Source: Acinetobacter amyesii
Lineage (GTDB): Bacteria; Pseudomonadota; Gammaproteobacteria; Pseudomonadales; Moraxellaceae
Reading direction: 5' to 3'
NCBI RefSeq assembly: GCF_002018365.1
Contig: NZ_MVKX01000007.1
Location: 62,001 to 126,000 of the forward strand
DNA: 64,000 nt
Numbering within the stretch: the stretch's first letter is position 1; each line of letters begins with the position of its first letter. Below the pieces are notes generated by a model. It saw only the letters and a list, made by a program, of their open reading frames with translations, was not told where the DNA came from and ran no database searches. The position numbers and the translations under genes are program-made. Shown here piece by piece: positions 51,853-61,630 of the stretch.

Positions 51853-53624
51853 TGGTATAACTCCTGTTGACTATTTGCATCAAAAACCGAGACATCGACA
51901 AAGCTGTTCATATTGACTTTTAAATTAAAAATATGGGCCAGCAATTGACTAAATATATACAGGCTATGTCCTCTAAATATATCCGCATCGATATCGAGCT
52001 GTACTTTTAAACCTCTGACAAATAATGGAAACGGTTTACTATCCACAAGTTTCTGCGTGGTAGAAAACTGAATATTTTTTATGGAGTCGATAATAATTTG
52101 GTTTTCTTTCGATTTCGGTAAATTATACAATTCCAAAAGTTCTTTAATATGAGAGACCGCATCGCCTTTCATTAAAGACATATTATTCAAAGATAAATGT
52201 GAAATGACCCGCCACTGTTCTTGTTTATTTTGTTCAAAATAATATGGAATCGACGGCCTTTTGAGCATCAGAGCACGACGGGCCAAATTACTATCATTCA
52301 GAGTTAATGCATTCTGATCTTTATTATAACTTTCGTAAGGTAACTCGCGATTACTACATAGTAGTTCCGTACTAATAAAATCGGACTGAGTACTATGTGG
52401 GTCTAAAGCACGAGATATGATTGAATAGTTTAATTCCTGATGTTTATTCTTCATCTGCTGCGGATTTAAACTATAATAAAACTGGACTTTATCCTGATGA
52501 TAATGACTCATTGCAAAAAAAGGCAGTACCGGATAATACACTTCATCTTGGTTACTTTTTTCACGCACCATATTCATTTTTAAAATGCTATAGGCTTGAA
52601 AATATTCAGGATGGTGTGCATCTGTCACCAATGGATATTCCATTCGCTTATGATTAATCTTTTGCGGCTCTGCTTGTTTATTGAAAAGATTAACAATTGG
52701 TGTAGCAAACAATTTAAAATTTGCCGCATTTAATTCTGAATAATTTCGAATCGCCGCTTGATCATTTAAATTGAGTTTAAAGTGCATTTGAACTTCAAAT
52801 TCACTGTGTTCTAAACTTAAAAACTTAATGAAATCTAAATTTAGATTTAAAAAATTGAATTTTTCAGGAACACAAAAATATTCCATCAGTAAACGATATG
52901 CATGATGCGTATGTTGATCAATGGGTAGAACACTTTGAACTTCATCAAAGCCCATAATTTCAAATGGATTGGCAATATCAAAAATGTGCTGCCCCACACG
53001 AATCGAAAAACTCGTAGTGGATTTAAAAATACTATCCAATACCTGTAAAGGAAAATTAGAAATAGCGTCTAAAAAGATCGGCAAAGTTTCATTTTTGAGT
53101 AAAGCGTGCTTATTCGAAAAAATTTCAAATCCTAAGCTCAATGTAGCATTTTGATTTAAATGCATATGTGCCGATGGATGAGTTTTGAAATTGAGCTGTT
53201 TTAATTGAATCGGTAATAATGTGACTTCTTGTACCGTATGATATTCACATTGAACACCGCGCGTACTTTTGGCTTTTAGACTGGTCGCCTTTGGAATAAC
53301 GTGTCGATCTGTTAATTGCTTAATTTTATTTATATCTTCGAAGCTCACCACAGAACATGCAGGAAATGGTTTTAAATATTGAGGAAACATCACCTCAAAA
53401 ATTGATCGGGTAAAAACGTCATAACTATCTGCAAGTTTTTTATCAATCCGTGCAGAAATTAAAGAAAAGGCTTGAATTAAACGCTCAATATGCGGGTCAT
53501 CTATTTGTTCTTGGTTTAAAGACAAACGCTGGGCGATTTTGGGGTATTTACTAGCAAACTCACGGGATTGTTGTCCAAATTCCTGTAGTTGTTTTTCGTA
53601 ATACGGTAACAGCTCTTCAATCAC
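51816..53624 (-). CDS. tssF: T6SS baseplate protein TssF
   Basis: The 602-residue VasA/ImpG-type protein begins LLPYYEKQLQEFGQQSREFASKYPKIAQRL, the TssF N-terminal signature. VMFPQYLKPFPACSVV and the segment near PSIPYYFEQNKQEQWRVISHLSLNNMSL follow. Two TssF and one TssG build each wedge of the baseplate together with TssE and TssK. It starts with GTG after GTGGG, 15 bp downstream of tssE. Confidence 0.93.
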   Translation of the reverse strand: MIEELLPYYEKQLQEFGQQSREFASKYPKIAQRLSLNQEQIDDPHIERLIQAFSLISARIDKKLADSYDVFTRSIFEVMFPQYLKPFPACSVVSFEDINKIKQLTDRHVIPKATSLKAKSTRGVQCEYHTVQEVTLLPIQLKQLNFKTHPSAHMHLNQNATLSLGFEIFSNKHALLKNETLPIFLDAISNFPLQVLDSIFKSTTSFSIRVGQHIFDIANPFEIMGFDEVQSVLPIDQHTHHAYRLLMEYFCVPEKFNFLNLNLDFIKFLSLEHSEFEVQMHFKLNLNDQAAIRNYSELNAANFKLFATPIVNLFNKQAEPQKINHKRMEYPLVTDAHHPEYFQAYSILKMNMVREKSNQDEVYYPVLPFFAMSHYHQDKVQFYYSLNPQQMKNKHQELNYSIISRALDPHSTQSDFISTELLCSNRELPYESYNKDQNALTLNDSNLARRALMLKRPSIPYYFEQNKQEQWRVISHLSLNNMSLMKGDAVSHIKELLELYNLPKSKENQIIIDSIKNIQFSTTQKLVDSKPFPLFVRGLKVQLDIDADIFRGHSLYIFSQLLAHIFNLKVNMNSFVDVSVFDANSQQELYQCVQNVGGKKAL

Positions 53625-53639
53625 AGATAACCCACTTCA

Positions 53640-54116
53640 TTAAGCTCTTGGAGAAATAACATATTGTTGTGTTGTTGGTTTTAATAAGGCATCAAAAATA
53701 ACTGGTTCGTATAAAGGATGAATATTTAAATATGCCTGAATACTTAAACATAGTGCCCCCATATTATGGCCATCCATGAGCATTTCGACTCGAATCTGTT
53801 TTAAACGCGGTTCATGTGCAGCAATCGATTGCTCAATTGACTGGCAAATTTTGTCGCGATCCGATGGATTTGCAGTCGATAAGCCCACAAAATCGATAAT
53901 GCCAAATTGCAAAATAGATTTTTTTGCTAATGGAAAGTCGTCAATCAGTTCATCTAATTTTGCCACACGACTATTGAGGAGATCCTCTAAATCGGAAGCA
54001 ACAGATTCACGAAGTTCTTGCAAAGACAGACCTTGAGTCTGCTGAGCATCTGCTGGTAATAAGCGGTCAAATAAAGTCGTTCTAAAACCATAAGGATAAA
54101 GCTGATCGAGATTCAT
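53640..54116 (-). CDS. tssE: T6SS baseplate protein TssE (gp25-like)
   Basis: The 158-residue gp25/lysozyme-like baseplate component shows FRTTLFDRLLP near the N-terminus, SVASDLEDLLNSR with the conserved DLxxLLNxR sheath-contact motif, ILQFGIIDFVGLS, and LKQIRVEMLMDG. It connects the wedge to the sheath. It lies 70 bp downstream of hcp, with a strong hairpin in the gap, so its expression is probably set below that of hcp. Confidence 0.92.
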   Translation of the reverse strand: MNLDQLYPYGFRTTLFDRLLPADAQQTQGLSLQELRESVASDLEDLLNSRVAKLDELIDDFPLAKKSILQFGIIDFVGLSTANPSDRDKICQSIEQSIAAHEPRLKQIRVEMLMDGHNMGALCLSIQAYLNIHPLYEPVIFDALLKPTTQQYVISPRA

Positions 54117-54146
54117 ATCTTCTTATAAATATTTAAAAAAATGAAA

Positions 54147-54173
54147 ATAGAGGCTACCCAAGTTAGCCTCTAT
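54147..54173 (-). terminator. Hairpin directly after hcp inside the T6SS operon
   Basis: ATAGAGGCTA (54147-54156), 7-nt loop, TAGCCTCTAT (54164-54173): a perfect 10-bp stem. On the minus strand it is followed by T-rich sequence (CATTTTTTT). It lies 13 bp after the hcp stop and before tssE, so it may terminate partially or protect the hcp message. Confidence 0.75.
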
Positions 54174-54186
54174 CTGAATCCATCTA

Positions 54187-54690
54187 TTACGCTGCGTATG
54201 AAGCAGTGTTGTTAGATAATGACCACTTCTTAGTAACAGCACCTTTCGCAGTACCGTTAATATCTTGTTGGTTATATGTCCACTCTACTGCAGCATATTT
54301 CAAACCAAATGATTCGTGCGGAACACCTTCATCATTTACAGTTGGAGTCACACTAGAAACCAACACATGTTTCAGTTTGATTTGAAGATATTTAATACGT
54401 TTATCGCCATTCGCACGGTAGAAATCAATTTGAACTTCATCAAATGTATAACCTGCTGAACATGCTTCCCAAAGTTTAGGGCTTGTCGCGTCTAAATCTT
54501 TAACAAAAACCATATCAGAATGTTCTACACGTTCTGCAGTGTGACCACCCACACTTGAAGAAGTCGCAGATTTAGGTTGACGGATGTTATGCGTCCAAGA
54601 GTTTACTTCTAACCAACTCTTGTGCTCTGCATCACGAGATTCGCCGTCTACTTTGTACTTACCACGAAATTGAATGTATATATCTTTCAT
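54187..54690 (-). CDS. hcp: T6SS tube protein Hcp (TssD)
   Basis: The 167-residue Hcp forms the hexameric rings of the T6SS inner tube and is secreted. Visible features are DIYIQFRGKYKVDGESRDAEHKSWLEVNSW near the N-terminus, HSDMVFVKDLDATSPKLWEACSAGYTFDEVQIDFY, and KYAAVEWTYNQQD. It is flanked by tssC (47 bp upstream) and the hairpin before tssE. That isolates the most abundant component for separate high expression. Confidence 0.95.
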   Translation of the reverse strand: MKDIYIQFRGKYKVDGESRDAEHKSWLEVNSWTHNIRQPKSATSSSVGGHTAERVEHSDMVFVKDLDATSPKLWEACSAGYTFDEVQIDFYRANGDKRIKYLQIKLKHVLVSSVTPTVNDEGVPHESFGLKYAAVEWTYNQQDINGTAKGAVTKKWSLSNNTASYAA

Positions 54691-54737
54691 TGTTCTGAAT
54701 ACCTATTTATTTAAAGTTATTATAGTGTTGACCCAAA

Positions 54738-56222
54738 TTAATTTGAGGACTGAGGTAACTCGGTCACAAGTCGTAATGAAACAGACAACTCATCCAACTG
54801 GAAATGTGGTCTTAAGAAAACCACAGATTTGTAGTGACCAGGCAAAGCTGGATTTTCTACAACTTTTACAGAAGCTTCACGCAATGGATACTGAGCTTTA
54901 GCTTCTTGAGATGCACCATCATCGAGTAATACATATTGCGATAACCATTCATTTAAGAAGGTCTCAACATTACCAGCTGATGCAAAACTACCCACTTTGT
55001 CACGCATCATTGCTTTTAAATAATGTGCAATACGTGAAACTGCCATGATGTATTGGATCTGGCTAGACAATGCAGAGTTGGCATTTGCTGTATCGCTATC
55101 ATATTTTTTAGGTTTTTGCGTCGATTGCGCACCAAAAAATGCTGCATAATCCGTATTTTTGCAGTGTACCAACGGAATAAAACCAAGATCACTCAGTTCT
55201 TTTTCACGACGGTCTGTAATGGCAATTTCAGTTGGGCATTTAAAGACCACTTCACCATCATTGGTTTTGAACGTATGGACAGGCAAACCTTCAACTAAAC
55301 CACCACCTTCTACACCACGAATCGCAGCACACCAACCATGCATATCAAAAGCATTGGTTAAACGTGTACCAAAGGCATAAGCCGCGTTCATCCATAAATA
55401 TTCATTATGGTTTTCGCCTGAAACTTCTTCAACGAAGTTAAATCCTTCAGTGGCAATACCTTCTTTTGGATCATATGGCAAACGACCCAATACACGTGGC
55501 ATCGTCAATGCAACATAACGTGCATCATCACTTTCACGGAATGAACGCCATTGTACATATTCAGCGGTTTCAAAGATTTTAGACACATCGCGTGGACGAT
55601 CAATATCAGTGAAAGATTCTAGACCCAACATATTCGGGCTTGCTGCCGAAATAAACGGTGCATGTGCAGCCGCCGCGACATGTGAAATTTGCTCAAGCAA
55701 GTACATGTCAGAAGGTGTACGGTCAAACTCAAAATCACCAATCAATGTTGCATAAGGCGCACCACCGAATGATCCATATTCTTCTTCATAGATTTTTTTG
55801 AACAACGTGCTTTGGTCAAAATCGGTCGCACCTTGGAAATCTTTAATCAACTCTTTTTTCGTCGTATTTAACATACGAATTTTTGTTAAAGAGTTTGAAG
55901 GCGTTTCTTGGCAGAAATAATACAAACCGCGCCATGTCGATTCAATTTTTTGAAATTCAGCATGGTGCATGATTTTACTTAACTGAGATGAAATCAATGC
56001 ATCAATTTCAGCAATACGCTTATCAATTGATAAAGTCATATTGTCTGAAACGGTGATGGTACCTGCCATCACTTCTTTAGCAAGTTCACCGATCAAACTT
56101 TTTGCACGATCATGTTCTTGATCTGTACGCGCAATACGACTTTGTTCAACAATAGAATCTAAAAGTGAATATTCTTCGGTTGCTTCAACGTTTGCAGCAG
56201 TTGCAGTATTAAAATTACTCAT
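54738..56222 (-). CDS. tssC: T6SS sheath large subunit TssC (VipB)
   Basis: The 494-residue sheath protein shows ESTWRGLYYFCQETPSN, GASPYATLIGDFEF-like GAPYATLIGDFEFDRTPSD, HVAAAAHAPFISAASP, and WRSFRESDDARYVALTMPRVLGRLPYD, all TssC hallmarks. It builds the contractile sheath with TssB and contracts to fire the tube. ATG 56222 has GGAGG with a 6-nt spacer; a GTG at 56237 is less likely. The start overlaps the tssB stop by 8 bp, coupling the two sheath subunits. Confidence 0.95.
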   Translation of the reverse strand: MSNFNTATAANVEATEEYSLLDSIVEQSRIARTDQEHDRAKSLIGELAKEVMAGTITVSDNMTLSIDKRIAEIDALISSQLSKIMHHAEFQKIESTWRGLYYFCQETPSNSLTKIRMLNTTKKELIKDFQGATDFDQSTLFKKIYEEEYGSFGGAPYATLIGDFEFDRTPSDMYLLEQISHVAAAAHAPFISAASPNMLGLESFTDIDRPRDVSKIFETAEYVQWRSFRESDDARYVALTMPRVLGRLPYDPKEGIATEGFNFVEEVSGENHNEYLWMNAAYAFGTRLTNAFDMHGWCAAIRGVEGGGLVEGLPVHTFKTNDGEVVFKCPTEIAITDRREKELSDLGFIPLVHCKNTDYAAFFGAQSTQKPKKYDSDTANANSALSSQIQYIMAVSRIAHYLKAMMRDKVGSFASAGNVETFLNEWLSQYVLLDDGASQEAKAQYPLREASVKVVENPALPGHYKSVVFLRPHFQLDELSVSLRLVTELPQSSN

Positions 56223-56718
56223 TTTCTGCCTCCACACTCAACTTACGAATTTGATCAGTGTTATGTAACACTTCATCCAATAAATCTTCTAAGCGTTCAT
56301 TATTTGAAATTTTATTACGCAAGTCAGACAGACGCTCACGCGCAGCAACTAACTTTTGTAAAGGATCAACCTGTTGTACAACTTGCTCAGGAGTAAAATC
56401 GGCCATGCTCTTAAATGTAAGATCTACCGACATTTTTCCACCGTCTTCAGTCAAGGTATTCTCAACTTGAAAATTAGCACGTGGCGCTAAAGAGTCCATG
56501 ACTTCATCAATATTATCTAAATCAACATTAATGAATTTCTTGTCTTTTAATTTGGTTTTCTCTACTTCAGATGCCGCAGAGAAATCACCTAACACCCCTA
56601 CAACGAATGGTAATTCTTTAATTTCTTTACCGTCGCCAACTTCAACATCGTAAGTCAATTGAACACGAGGAGGACGAATTCGTTGAAGTTTTTTCTGTAC
56701 ACTTTCACGTTTTGCCAT
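56215..56718 (-). CDS. tssB: T6SS sheath small subunit TssB (VipA)
   Basis: The 167-residue sheath partner of TssC begins KRESVQKKLQRIRPPRVQLTYDVEVGDG, with LPFVVGVLGDFSA and NVDLDNIDEVMDSLAP as known TssB signatures. It lies 15 bp downstream of asaA and overlaps tssC by 8 bp. The C-terminal helix LLDEVLHNTDQIRKL fits the part that interlocks with TssC and the ClpV-recognition region. Confidence 0.95.
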   Translation of the reverse strand: MAKRESVQKKLQRIRPPRVQLTYDVEVGDGKEIKELPFVVGVLGDFSAASEVEKTKLKDKKFINVDLDNIDEVMDSLAPRANFQVENTLTEDGGKMSVDLTFKSMADFTPEQVVQQVDPLQKLVAARERLSDLRNKISNNERLEDLLDEVLHNTDQIRKLSVEAENE

Positions 56719-56733
56719 GAGTGCTTTTCCTTG

Positions 56734-57429
56734 TTATTTATTTTTCAATGTATCGAAAGGTGAACCACTGGCAGCAGGTTTTTTCACTGTAGTCTGCGGT
56801 TTTGCTGTCGTGGTGGTTTTCTTTTTGCTTGCTACTGTAGTCGTTTGTTTAGGCTTGGTAGACGCTGTATTGGTTCGTTTTTTAGCTGGTGTTGTCTGTT
56901 TAGATTTCACATTGCTCGTAGATTCAGCGCTTTTTTCACGAACATCTGCGGCAGTAGACGTAGATTTATCAATCGTCGGCTGAATATAACGAATATTATC
57001 CGACAACACTTTGGCAGGAGAATAGGTCTGTTCATCTAGCGTACGATTTTCATTACTTCGCATATGATTCAGCGCATTATAAGAAATAGCGATACCTGCT
57101 AAAAAAGTGACATCAGTAAGTTCAGGCGACTGATAGTTCTTTTCTCGCAGCAGATTGACTGCTTGCAATGCTTTTAAATTGTAACCATTAGCTTGATATT
57201 TTTTGGCAATATCTACAAAGATTTCATTTTTTAAGTTCTCATTTTTCTTATTTTTTTTGTCACATAACTGATTATAAAAACCAATAATCTCTTGATCTGT
57301 ATCACCTACTGCCAGCGGATAATCCTTTAAACAGGATTTTTTCACAGATGCCGCTTCATCTTTTGCAAAAACGGTTTGTGTTAAACTGGCTGCTAAAATT
57401 ATAGGTAATAAAACACTAAATTTATTCAA
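56734..57429 (-). CDS. asaA: Acinetobacter T6SS-associated protein AsaA
   Basis: The 231-residue exported protein has a signal peptide (MNKFSVLLPIILAASLTQTVFA-KD) and a helical domain with two Cys (KKSCLKDYP; YNQLCDKK) that may form a disulphide. The tail from about residue 160 is Lys/Thr/Ser/Ala-rich and of low complexity (TTVASKKKTTTTAKPQTTVKKPAASGSPF). It starts with TTG after AGAGG; no ATG exists in the signal. In A. baylyi the gene before tssB (AsaA) aids assembly and contacts TssM. It is the first gene of the minus-strand arm. Confidence 0.8.
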   Translation of the reverse strand: MNKFSVLLPIILAASLTQTVFAKDEAASVKKSCLKDYPLAVGDTDQEIIGFYNQLCDKKNKKNENLKNEIFVDIAKKYQANGYNLKALQAVNLLREKNYQSPELTDVTFLAGIAISYNALNHMRSNENRTLDEQTYSPAKVLSDNIRYIQPTIDKSTSTAADVREKSAESTSNVKSKQTTPAKKRTNTASTKPKQTTTVASKKKTTTTAKPQTTVKKPAASGSPFDTLKNK

Positions 57430-57802
57430 AATTGCCTCTGTATTTCTACGTGCTAAAACTTAATTTATGTGGAGAAATCACCACTTATTTTCCCGTGGGT
57501 TTTCTCTTCATTTATCAAAATTAAAAATATGCTGCAGATTTAACAAAAAATAAGCACATAGAGTCAATACAAAAATGTGCCAAATGCCCCAAAGTTTGTC
57601 GACTATTTGTTTTTTTTTGTTTCATTTTATAAAAAAATCTTTTTCCTTTTTTTATTTAGTCTGTATTATATCGCCTAAAGCAAGACACTAATAATATATA
57701 AGGTGTTGATTTTAAAGTTTTTATTTTTATAGCAAGAAAAAAGAGATCACAGTCAAACTTGTAAAATTTCGTACTGTGGATTCTAAATTTGATGAGTTAT
57801 TT
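57430..57802. promoter_or_regulatory. AT-rich divergent promoter region of the two T6SS arms
   Basis: About 370 bp of very AT-rich sequence separate asaA from tssH. It holds long T and A runs (around 57.6 kb) and TATTATAT-like boxes, but no clear operator or known motif that I can name. It must carry promoters for both arms, and its A/T tracts suit H-NS-type silencing, an inference. Confidence 0.5.
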
Positions 57803-60475
57803 ATGAATAATTTAAAAGTTTTAATTACTAAACTTTCACCTCACGCCCGCATTTCACTCGAAAAGTCAGCCAATACATGTATTTCACAGCAAAATTATGA
57901 AATCGAAATTGAACATTTTTTGCTCGAATTATTAACCTATAACAATAAAAATGACCTTCAAATACTCTTAGAAAAATACAAAGTTTCTGCAGATGGTTTG
58001 GCAGATGACCTCAAAGAAAGTATCGCTCAACTTTCAAAAGGAAATACGCGCACCCCGATTTTTGCCCAATCCATTGTGCGCTTACTTGAACAAGCTTGGT
58101 TATTAGCATCTGCTGAACAAAATCCACAAATTCGTAGTGGTCATTTACTTGTTGCGCTCCTTACCGCGCCAGATTTATACCAAATTGCAGCAAGAGCCTC
58201 TTCCTTGTTCGATTTATTACCTATCGAAACGATTAAACATAAATTTTTAGATCTTTGCCTAAAGAGCATTGAAAATGAAGATTTAGCAACTGCATCACCA
58301 GATGAAAAATCAGCAGCACAAACGAATGCAACTACGCCAGTTAAAACACCTGCTCTAGACCAATACACCATTAATTTAACTGAAAAAGCTAAAAATGGTG
58401 GCATAGATCCTGTGATTGGTCGTGAGTTTGAAATCCGCCTAATGCTCGATATTTTGATGCGTCGTCGTCAAAACAATCCGATTTTAACGGGTGAGCCTGG
58501 TGTCGGTAAAACTGCCGTTGTTGAAGGTTTGGCATTAAAAATTGCAACCAACCAAGTTCCAGATGCTTTAAAAAACGTCAGTATTCATACTTTAGATATG
58601 GGCTTACTACAAGCGGGTGCCAGTGTTAAAGGTGAATTTGAAAATCGCTTAAAACAAGTCATTCATGAAGTTCAATCCTCTGCACATCCAATCATTTTAT
58701 TTATCGATGAAGCACACACATTGATTGGTGCGGGTGGTCAAGCAGGTCAAAATGATGCAGCAAACCTATTAAAACCGGCGCTAGCGCGTGGTGAGTTAAG
58801 AACCATTGCCGCAACGACATGGGCTGAATATAAGCAGTATTTTGAAAAAGATGCCGCATTGAGCCGACGCTTCCAAGTAATTCAGGTCGATGAACCGACT
58901 GAGGAAGTCGCAATCGACATGCTGCGTGCCATGATTCCCGTAATGGCAAAACATTTCAACTTGCAAATTGACGATGAAGCTATTGTTACTGCAGTTCATG
59001 CATCACACCGTTATATCACTGGCCGTCAATTGCCTGATAAAGCGATTAGTGTCTTAGATACCGCTTCTGCGCGTGTTGCGTTAACGCAAAATGCACAACC
59101 TGTAAAATTGGATCAACTTCAAGCTCAATTACATAATTTGAAGCTTGAATTGGCGATTCTTGAAAATGAACATAAGAATATTCCGATTCACCACGAACGC
59201 ATTGAAAATGTAAAAACACAAATATCCGCGCTTGAACAAGAGATTCAGTCGACTGAAGTACAGTGGAAAAAAGAACTCGAGTTTGTTCAACAAATTAAAA
59301 CGCTTGAACAAGAGTCCGAGCAAAAACCAGAAAATATTGAAATTTTAAGCAATATTCGTAACCAATTGGCAACGTTACAAGGTCAAACGCCGCTGGTTTT
59401 TGAACGTGTAAATGCACAAATTATTAATGAAATCATTTCAGACTGGACCGGTATCCCTGTTGGGAAAATGGTGAATGATGAAATTCAGCAAATTTTGAAG
59501 CTTGAAACACAGTTAGAACAGCGTGTGATGGGTCAAGATTATGCACTACATCAACTGGTACAAGGCATTAAAACCTCTAAGGCAAAATTGGAAGATCCAA
59601 ATAAACCTCAAGGCGTTTTCATGCTTGTTGGCCCAAGTGGTGTGGGTAAAACCGAAACTGCACTTGCGTTAGCAAACGAGTTATATGGTGGTGAGTCTCA
59701 TTTAATCACAATTAACATGTCTGAGTATCAAGAAGCACATACCGTGTCGTCTTTAAAAGGTGCTCCCCCGGGCTATGTCGGTTATGGCCAAGGCGGCGTT
59801 TTAACCGAAGCTGTTCGCCGTAACCCATATAGTGTGGTTTTGCTCGATGAGATTGAAAAAGCACACAGCGATGTTCAAGAGCTATTCTACCAAGTATTCG
59901 ATAAAGGTACTTTGGAAGATGGCGAAGGTCGTGTTATTGACTTTAAAAATACTACTATCCTGCTGACTTCAAATGCAGGCTCAAGTGCCATTATGCAGGC
60001 CTGTTTAAATCAGCCAGTAGAAGAATGGCCGTCAGCAGAAGAACTTTTAGATGTATTAAAACCAGCTTTATATAAACAATTTAAGCCGGCATTTTTAGGC
60101 CGTATGCGTATCGTGCCGTATTTCCCATTGCACGATGATCTGCTCGTACGCATTATTCAGCATAAATTAGGCAAAATCACCGCGCGTATTGAAAAACAAT
60201 ATGGTACGCAAACACGTTATACCGATGATTTAGTCGAATTATTATTAAGTCGCTGTACTGAGGTCGATAGTGGTGCGCGTAATGTCGATAACATTTTAAA
60301 TGCGACGGTCTTGCCTGCTTTAGCCACTGAATTACTCATGGCGATGAGTGAACAAAAGATTCCATCGGTCATTGAAATCGATGTCAAAGATGATGAAATT
60401 ATTTATGTTTTAGATCCTAAAAGTAAACCTGCGAAAAAACGCAGCAGCAAAAAGACTAAAACCTTAGAAGCATAA
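57803..60475 (+). CDS. tssH: T6SS sheath-recycling AAA+ ATPase TssH (ClpV)
   Basis: The 890-residue ClpB/Hsp100-type ATPase disassembles contracted TssBC sheaths. An N-terminal Clp-N domain (about 1-150) binds TssC. AAA1 has Walker A GEPGVGKT (230-237) and Walker [10 protein letters not shown] coiled middle region near 430-520 follows, then AAA2 with GPSGVGKT (about 610-617) and [13 protein letters not shown]. The C-terminus is basic ([14 protein letters not shown]). A GTG at 57776 would add nine residues without a clear Shine-Dalgarno, so ATG 57803 is preferred. It opens the plus-strand arm, 19 bp before tssA. Confidence 0.95.
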   Translation: MNNLKVLITKLSPHARISLEKSANTCISQQNYEIEIEHFLLELLTYNNKNDLQILLEKYKVSADGLADDLKESIAQLSKGNTRTPIFAQSIVRLLEQAWLLASAEQNPQIRSGHLLVALLTAPDLYQIAARASSLFDLLPIETIKHKFLDLCLKSIENEDLATASPDEKSAAQTNATTPVKTPALDQYTINLTEKAKNGGIDPVIGREFEIRLMLDILMRRRQNNPILTGEPGVGKTAVVEGLALKIATNQVPDALKNVSIHTLDMGLLQAGASVKGEFENRLKQVIHEVQSSAHPIILFIDEAHTLIGAGGQAGQNDAANLLKPALARGELRTIAATTWAEYKQYFEKDAALSRRFQVIQVDEPTEEVAIDMLRAMIPVMAKHFNLQIDDEAIVTAVHASHRYITGRQLPDKAISVLDTASARVALTQNAQPVKLDQLQAQLHNLKLELAILENEHKNIPIHHERIENVKTQISALEQEIQSTEVQWKKELEFVQQIKTLEQESEQKPENIEILSNIRNQLATLQGQTPLVFERVNAQIINEIISDWTGIPVGKMVNDEIQQILKLETQLEQRVMGQDYALHQLVQGIKTSKAKLEDPNKPQGVFMLVGPSGVGKTETALALANELYGGESHLITINMSEYQEAHTVSSLKGAPPGYVGYGQGGVLTEAVRRNPYSVVLLDEIEKAHSDVQELFYQVFDKGTLEDGEGRVIDFKNTTILLTSNAGSSAIMQACLNQPVEEWPSAEELLDVLKPALYKQFKPAFLGRMRIVPYFPLHDDLLVRIIQHKLGKITARIEKQYGTQTRYTDDLVELLLSRCTEVDSGARNVDNILNATVLPALATELLMAMSEQKIPSVIEIDVKDDEIIYVLDPKSKPAKKRSSKKTKTLEA

Positions 60476-60494
60476 GCTAGGAACAATGTAGAAT

Positions 60495-61625
60495 ATGAGT
60501 TTAGAGCTCGACGCTTTATTGCAACCGATTACGGAAGATTTACCTTGCGGTAGTGATTTTTCATTTTCAAATGATTTTCATGCAATTAAAAAAGCTAAAA
60601 CACAAGATGACCCGCTTTTGGATCAAGGCGACTGGATCGCAGAACCGAAACAGGCAGATTGGGGCTTTGTGCACCAAAAATCGTCAGATCTACTTCGCGA
60701 ACAAACTAAAGATATTCGCTTATATGGTTGGTTGCTTGAAGCGTGGACTCACATTCATGGTTTTGAAGGGATTGCCAAAGGGATTGAACTTACACAAAAA
60801 AGTTTGCAAGACTTTTGGCTGCAACTTCATCCTGAAATTGAAGATGATGACCTTGATCAACGTCTAGGTTTATTACAAGGGATAATTAATCAAATCCCAA
60901 CATTAATTAAATCAGTTTCAATCGTTCATGGCGCGGCAGCGTATTCCCTGTCCGACTATGATCGACTGCTCCACGTTCAAAACCAAAGACGTAAATCCAA
61001 CCATGAAGATGATGATCAAGAAGAGTCTTTTAATGGTATGGAACAGTTTGAACATGCCTTGTTCAATACGTCAAAATCAATTCAATACCTGTATTACCAA
61101 CAGTTTTTAGATATTTTAAACCATTGGGAAAACTTAAAAACGACTCTTGATGATTTGATGGGTTTAGATGCGCCAAGCTTTGCTGGCATTGACTCTCAAA
61201 TCGAAATGATTCACTTAAGCTTGAAAAAAATCTATAAAGCAGATGCTTTTATCAATACATCGAGCGCTGAACAGGTTCAATCAAATTCTCCAATTGAAAG
61301 CCAAACACTACCCACTGTAAATTCCGTGCAGAATGATATGCAAATAATACAACAACAGCATACGCAGCAATTTAAACCTCAAGTGCAAAATCATCTTGAA
61401 AATCGTGAACAAGCCATGAAAGTCTTGCAAGATATTGCGGACTATTTCCAAGTGAATGAGCCGCATAGCCCTGTCAGTTATATGCTGCAAAAAACCATTA
61501 AATGGTCACAAATGCCACTGCATGAATGGTTAACTCATGTGATTAAGGATGAAAACCCTCTTGAAGCTGTACAAGAAATGTTAGGTGTTCAGCAACAAAG
61601 CAATGAATCAAATAGCGACTGGTAA
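60495..61625 (+). CDS. tssA: T6SS assembly-cap protein TssA
   Basis: The 376-residue TssA has an N-terminal ImpA domain: LLQPITEDLPCGSDFSFSNDFHAIKKAK, DWGFVHQKSSDLLREQTKDIRLYGWLLEAW (about residues 1-85), and the segment GLDQRLGLLQG. A Gln-rich linker (QTLPTVNSVQNDMQIIQQQHTQQF, residues about 268-295) precedes a short C-terminal domain with AMKVLQDIADYF and PHSPVSYMLQKTIKWSQMPLHEWL. TssA caps and primes sheath and tube polymerisation. It lies 19 bp after tssH and 5 bp before tssK. Confidence 0.92.
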   Translation: MSLELDALLQPITEDLPCGSDFSFSNDFHAIKKAKTQDDPLLDQGDWIAEPKQADWGFVHQKSSDLLREQTKDIRLYGWLLEAWTHIHGFEGIAKGIELTQKSLQDFWLQLHPEIEDDDLDQRLGLLQGIINQIPTLIKSVSIVHGAAAYSLSDYDRLLHVQNQRRKSNHEDDDQEESFNGMEQFEHALFNTSKSIQYLYYQQFLDILNHWENLKTTLDDLMGLDAPSFAGIDSQIEMIHLSLKKIYKADAFINTSSAEQVQSNSPIESQTLPTVNSVQNDMQIIQQQHTQQFKPQVQNHLENREQAMKVLQDIADYFQVNEPHSPVSYMLQKTIKWSQMPLHEWLTHVIKDENPLEAVQEMLGVQQQSNESNSDW

Positions 61626-61630
61626 AAACA

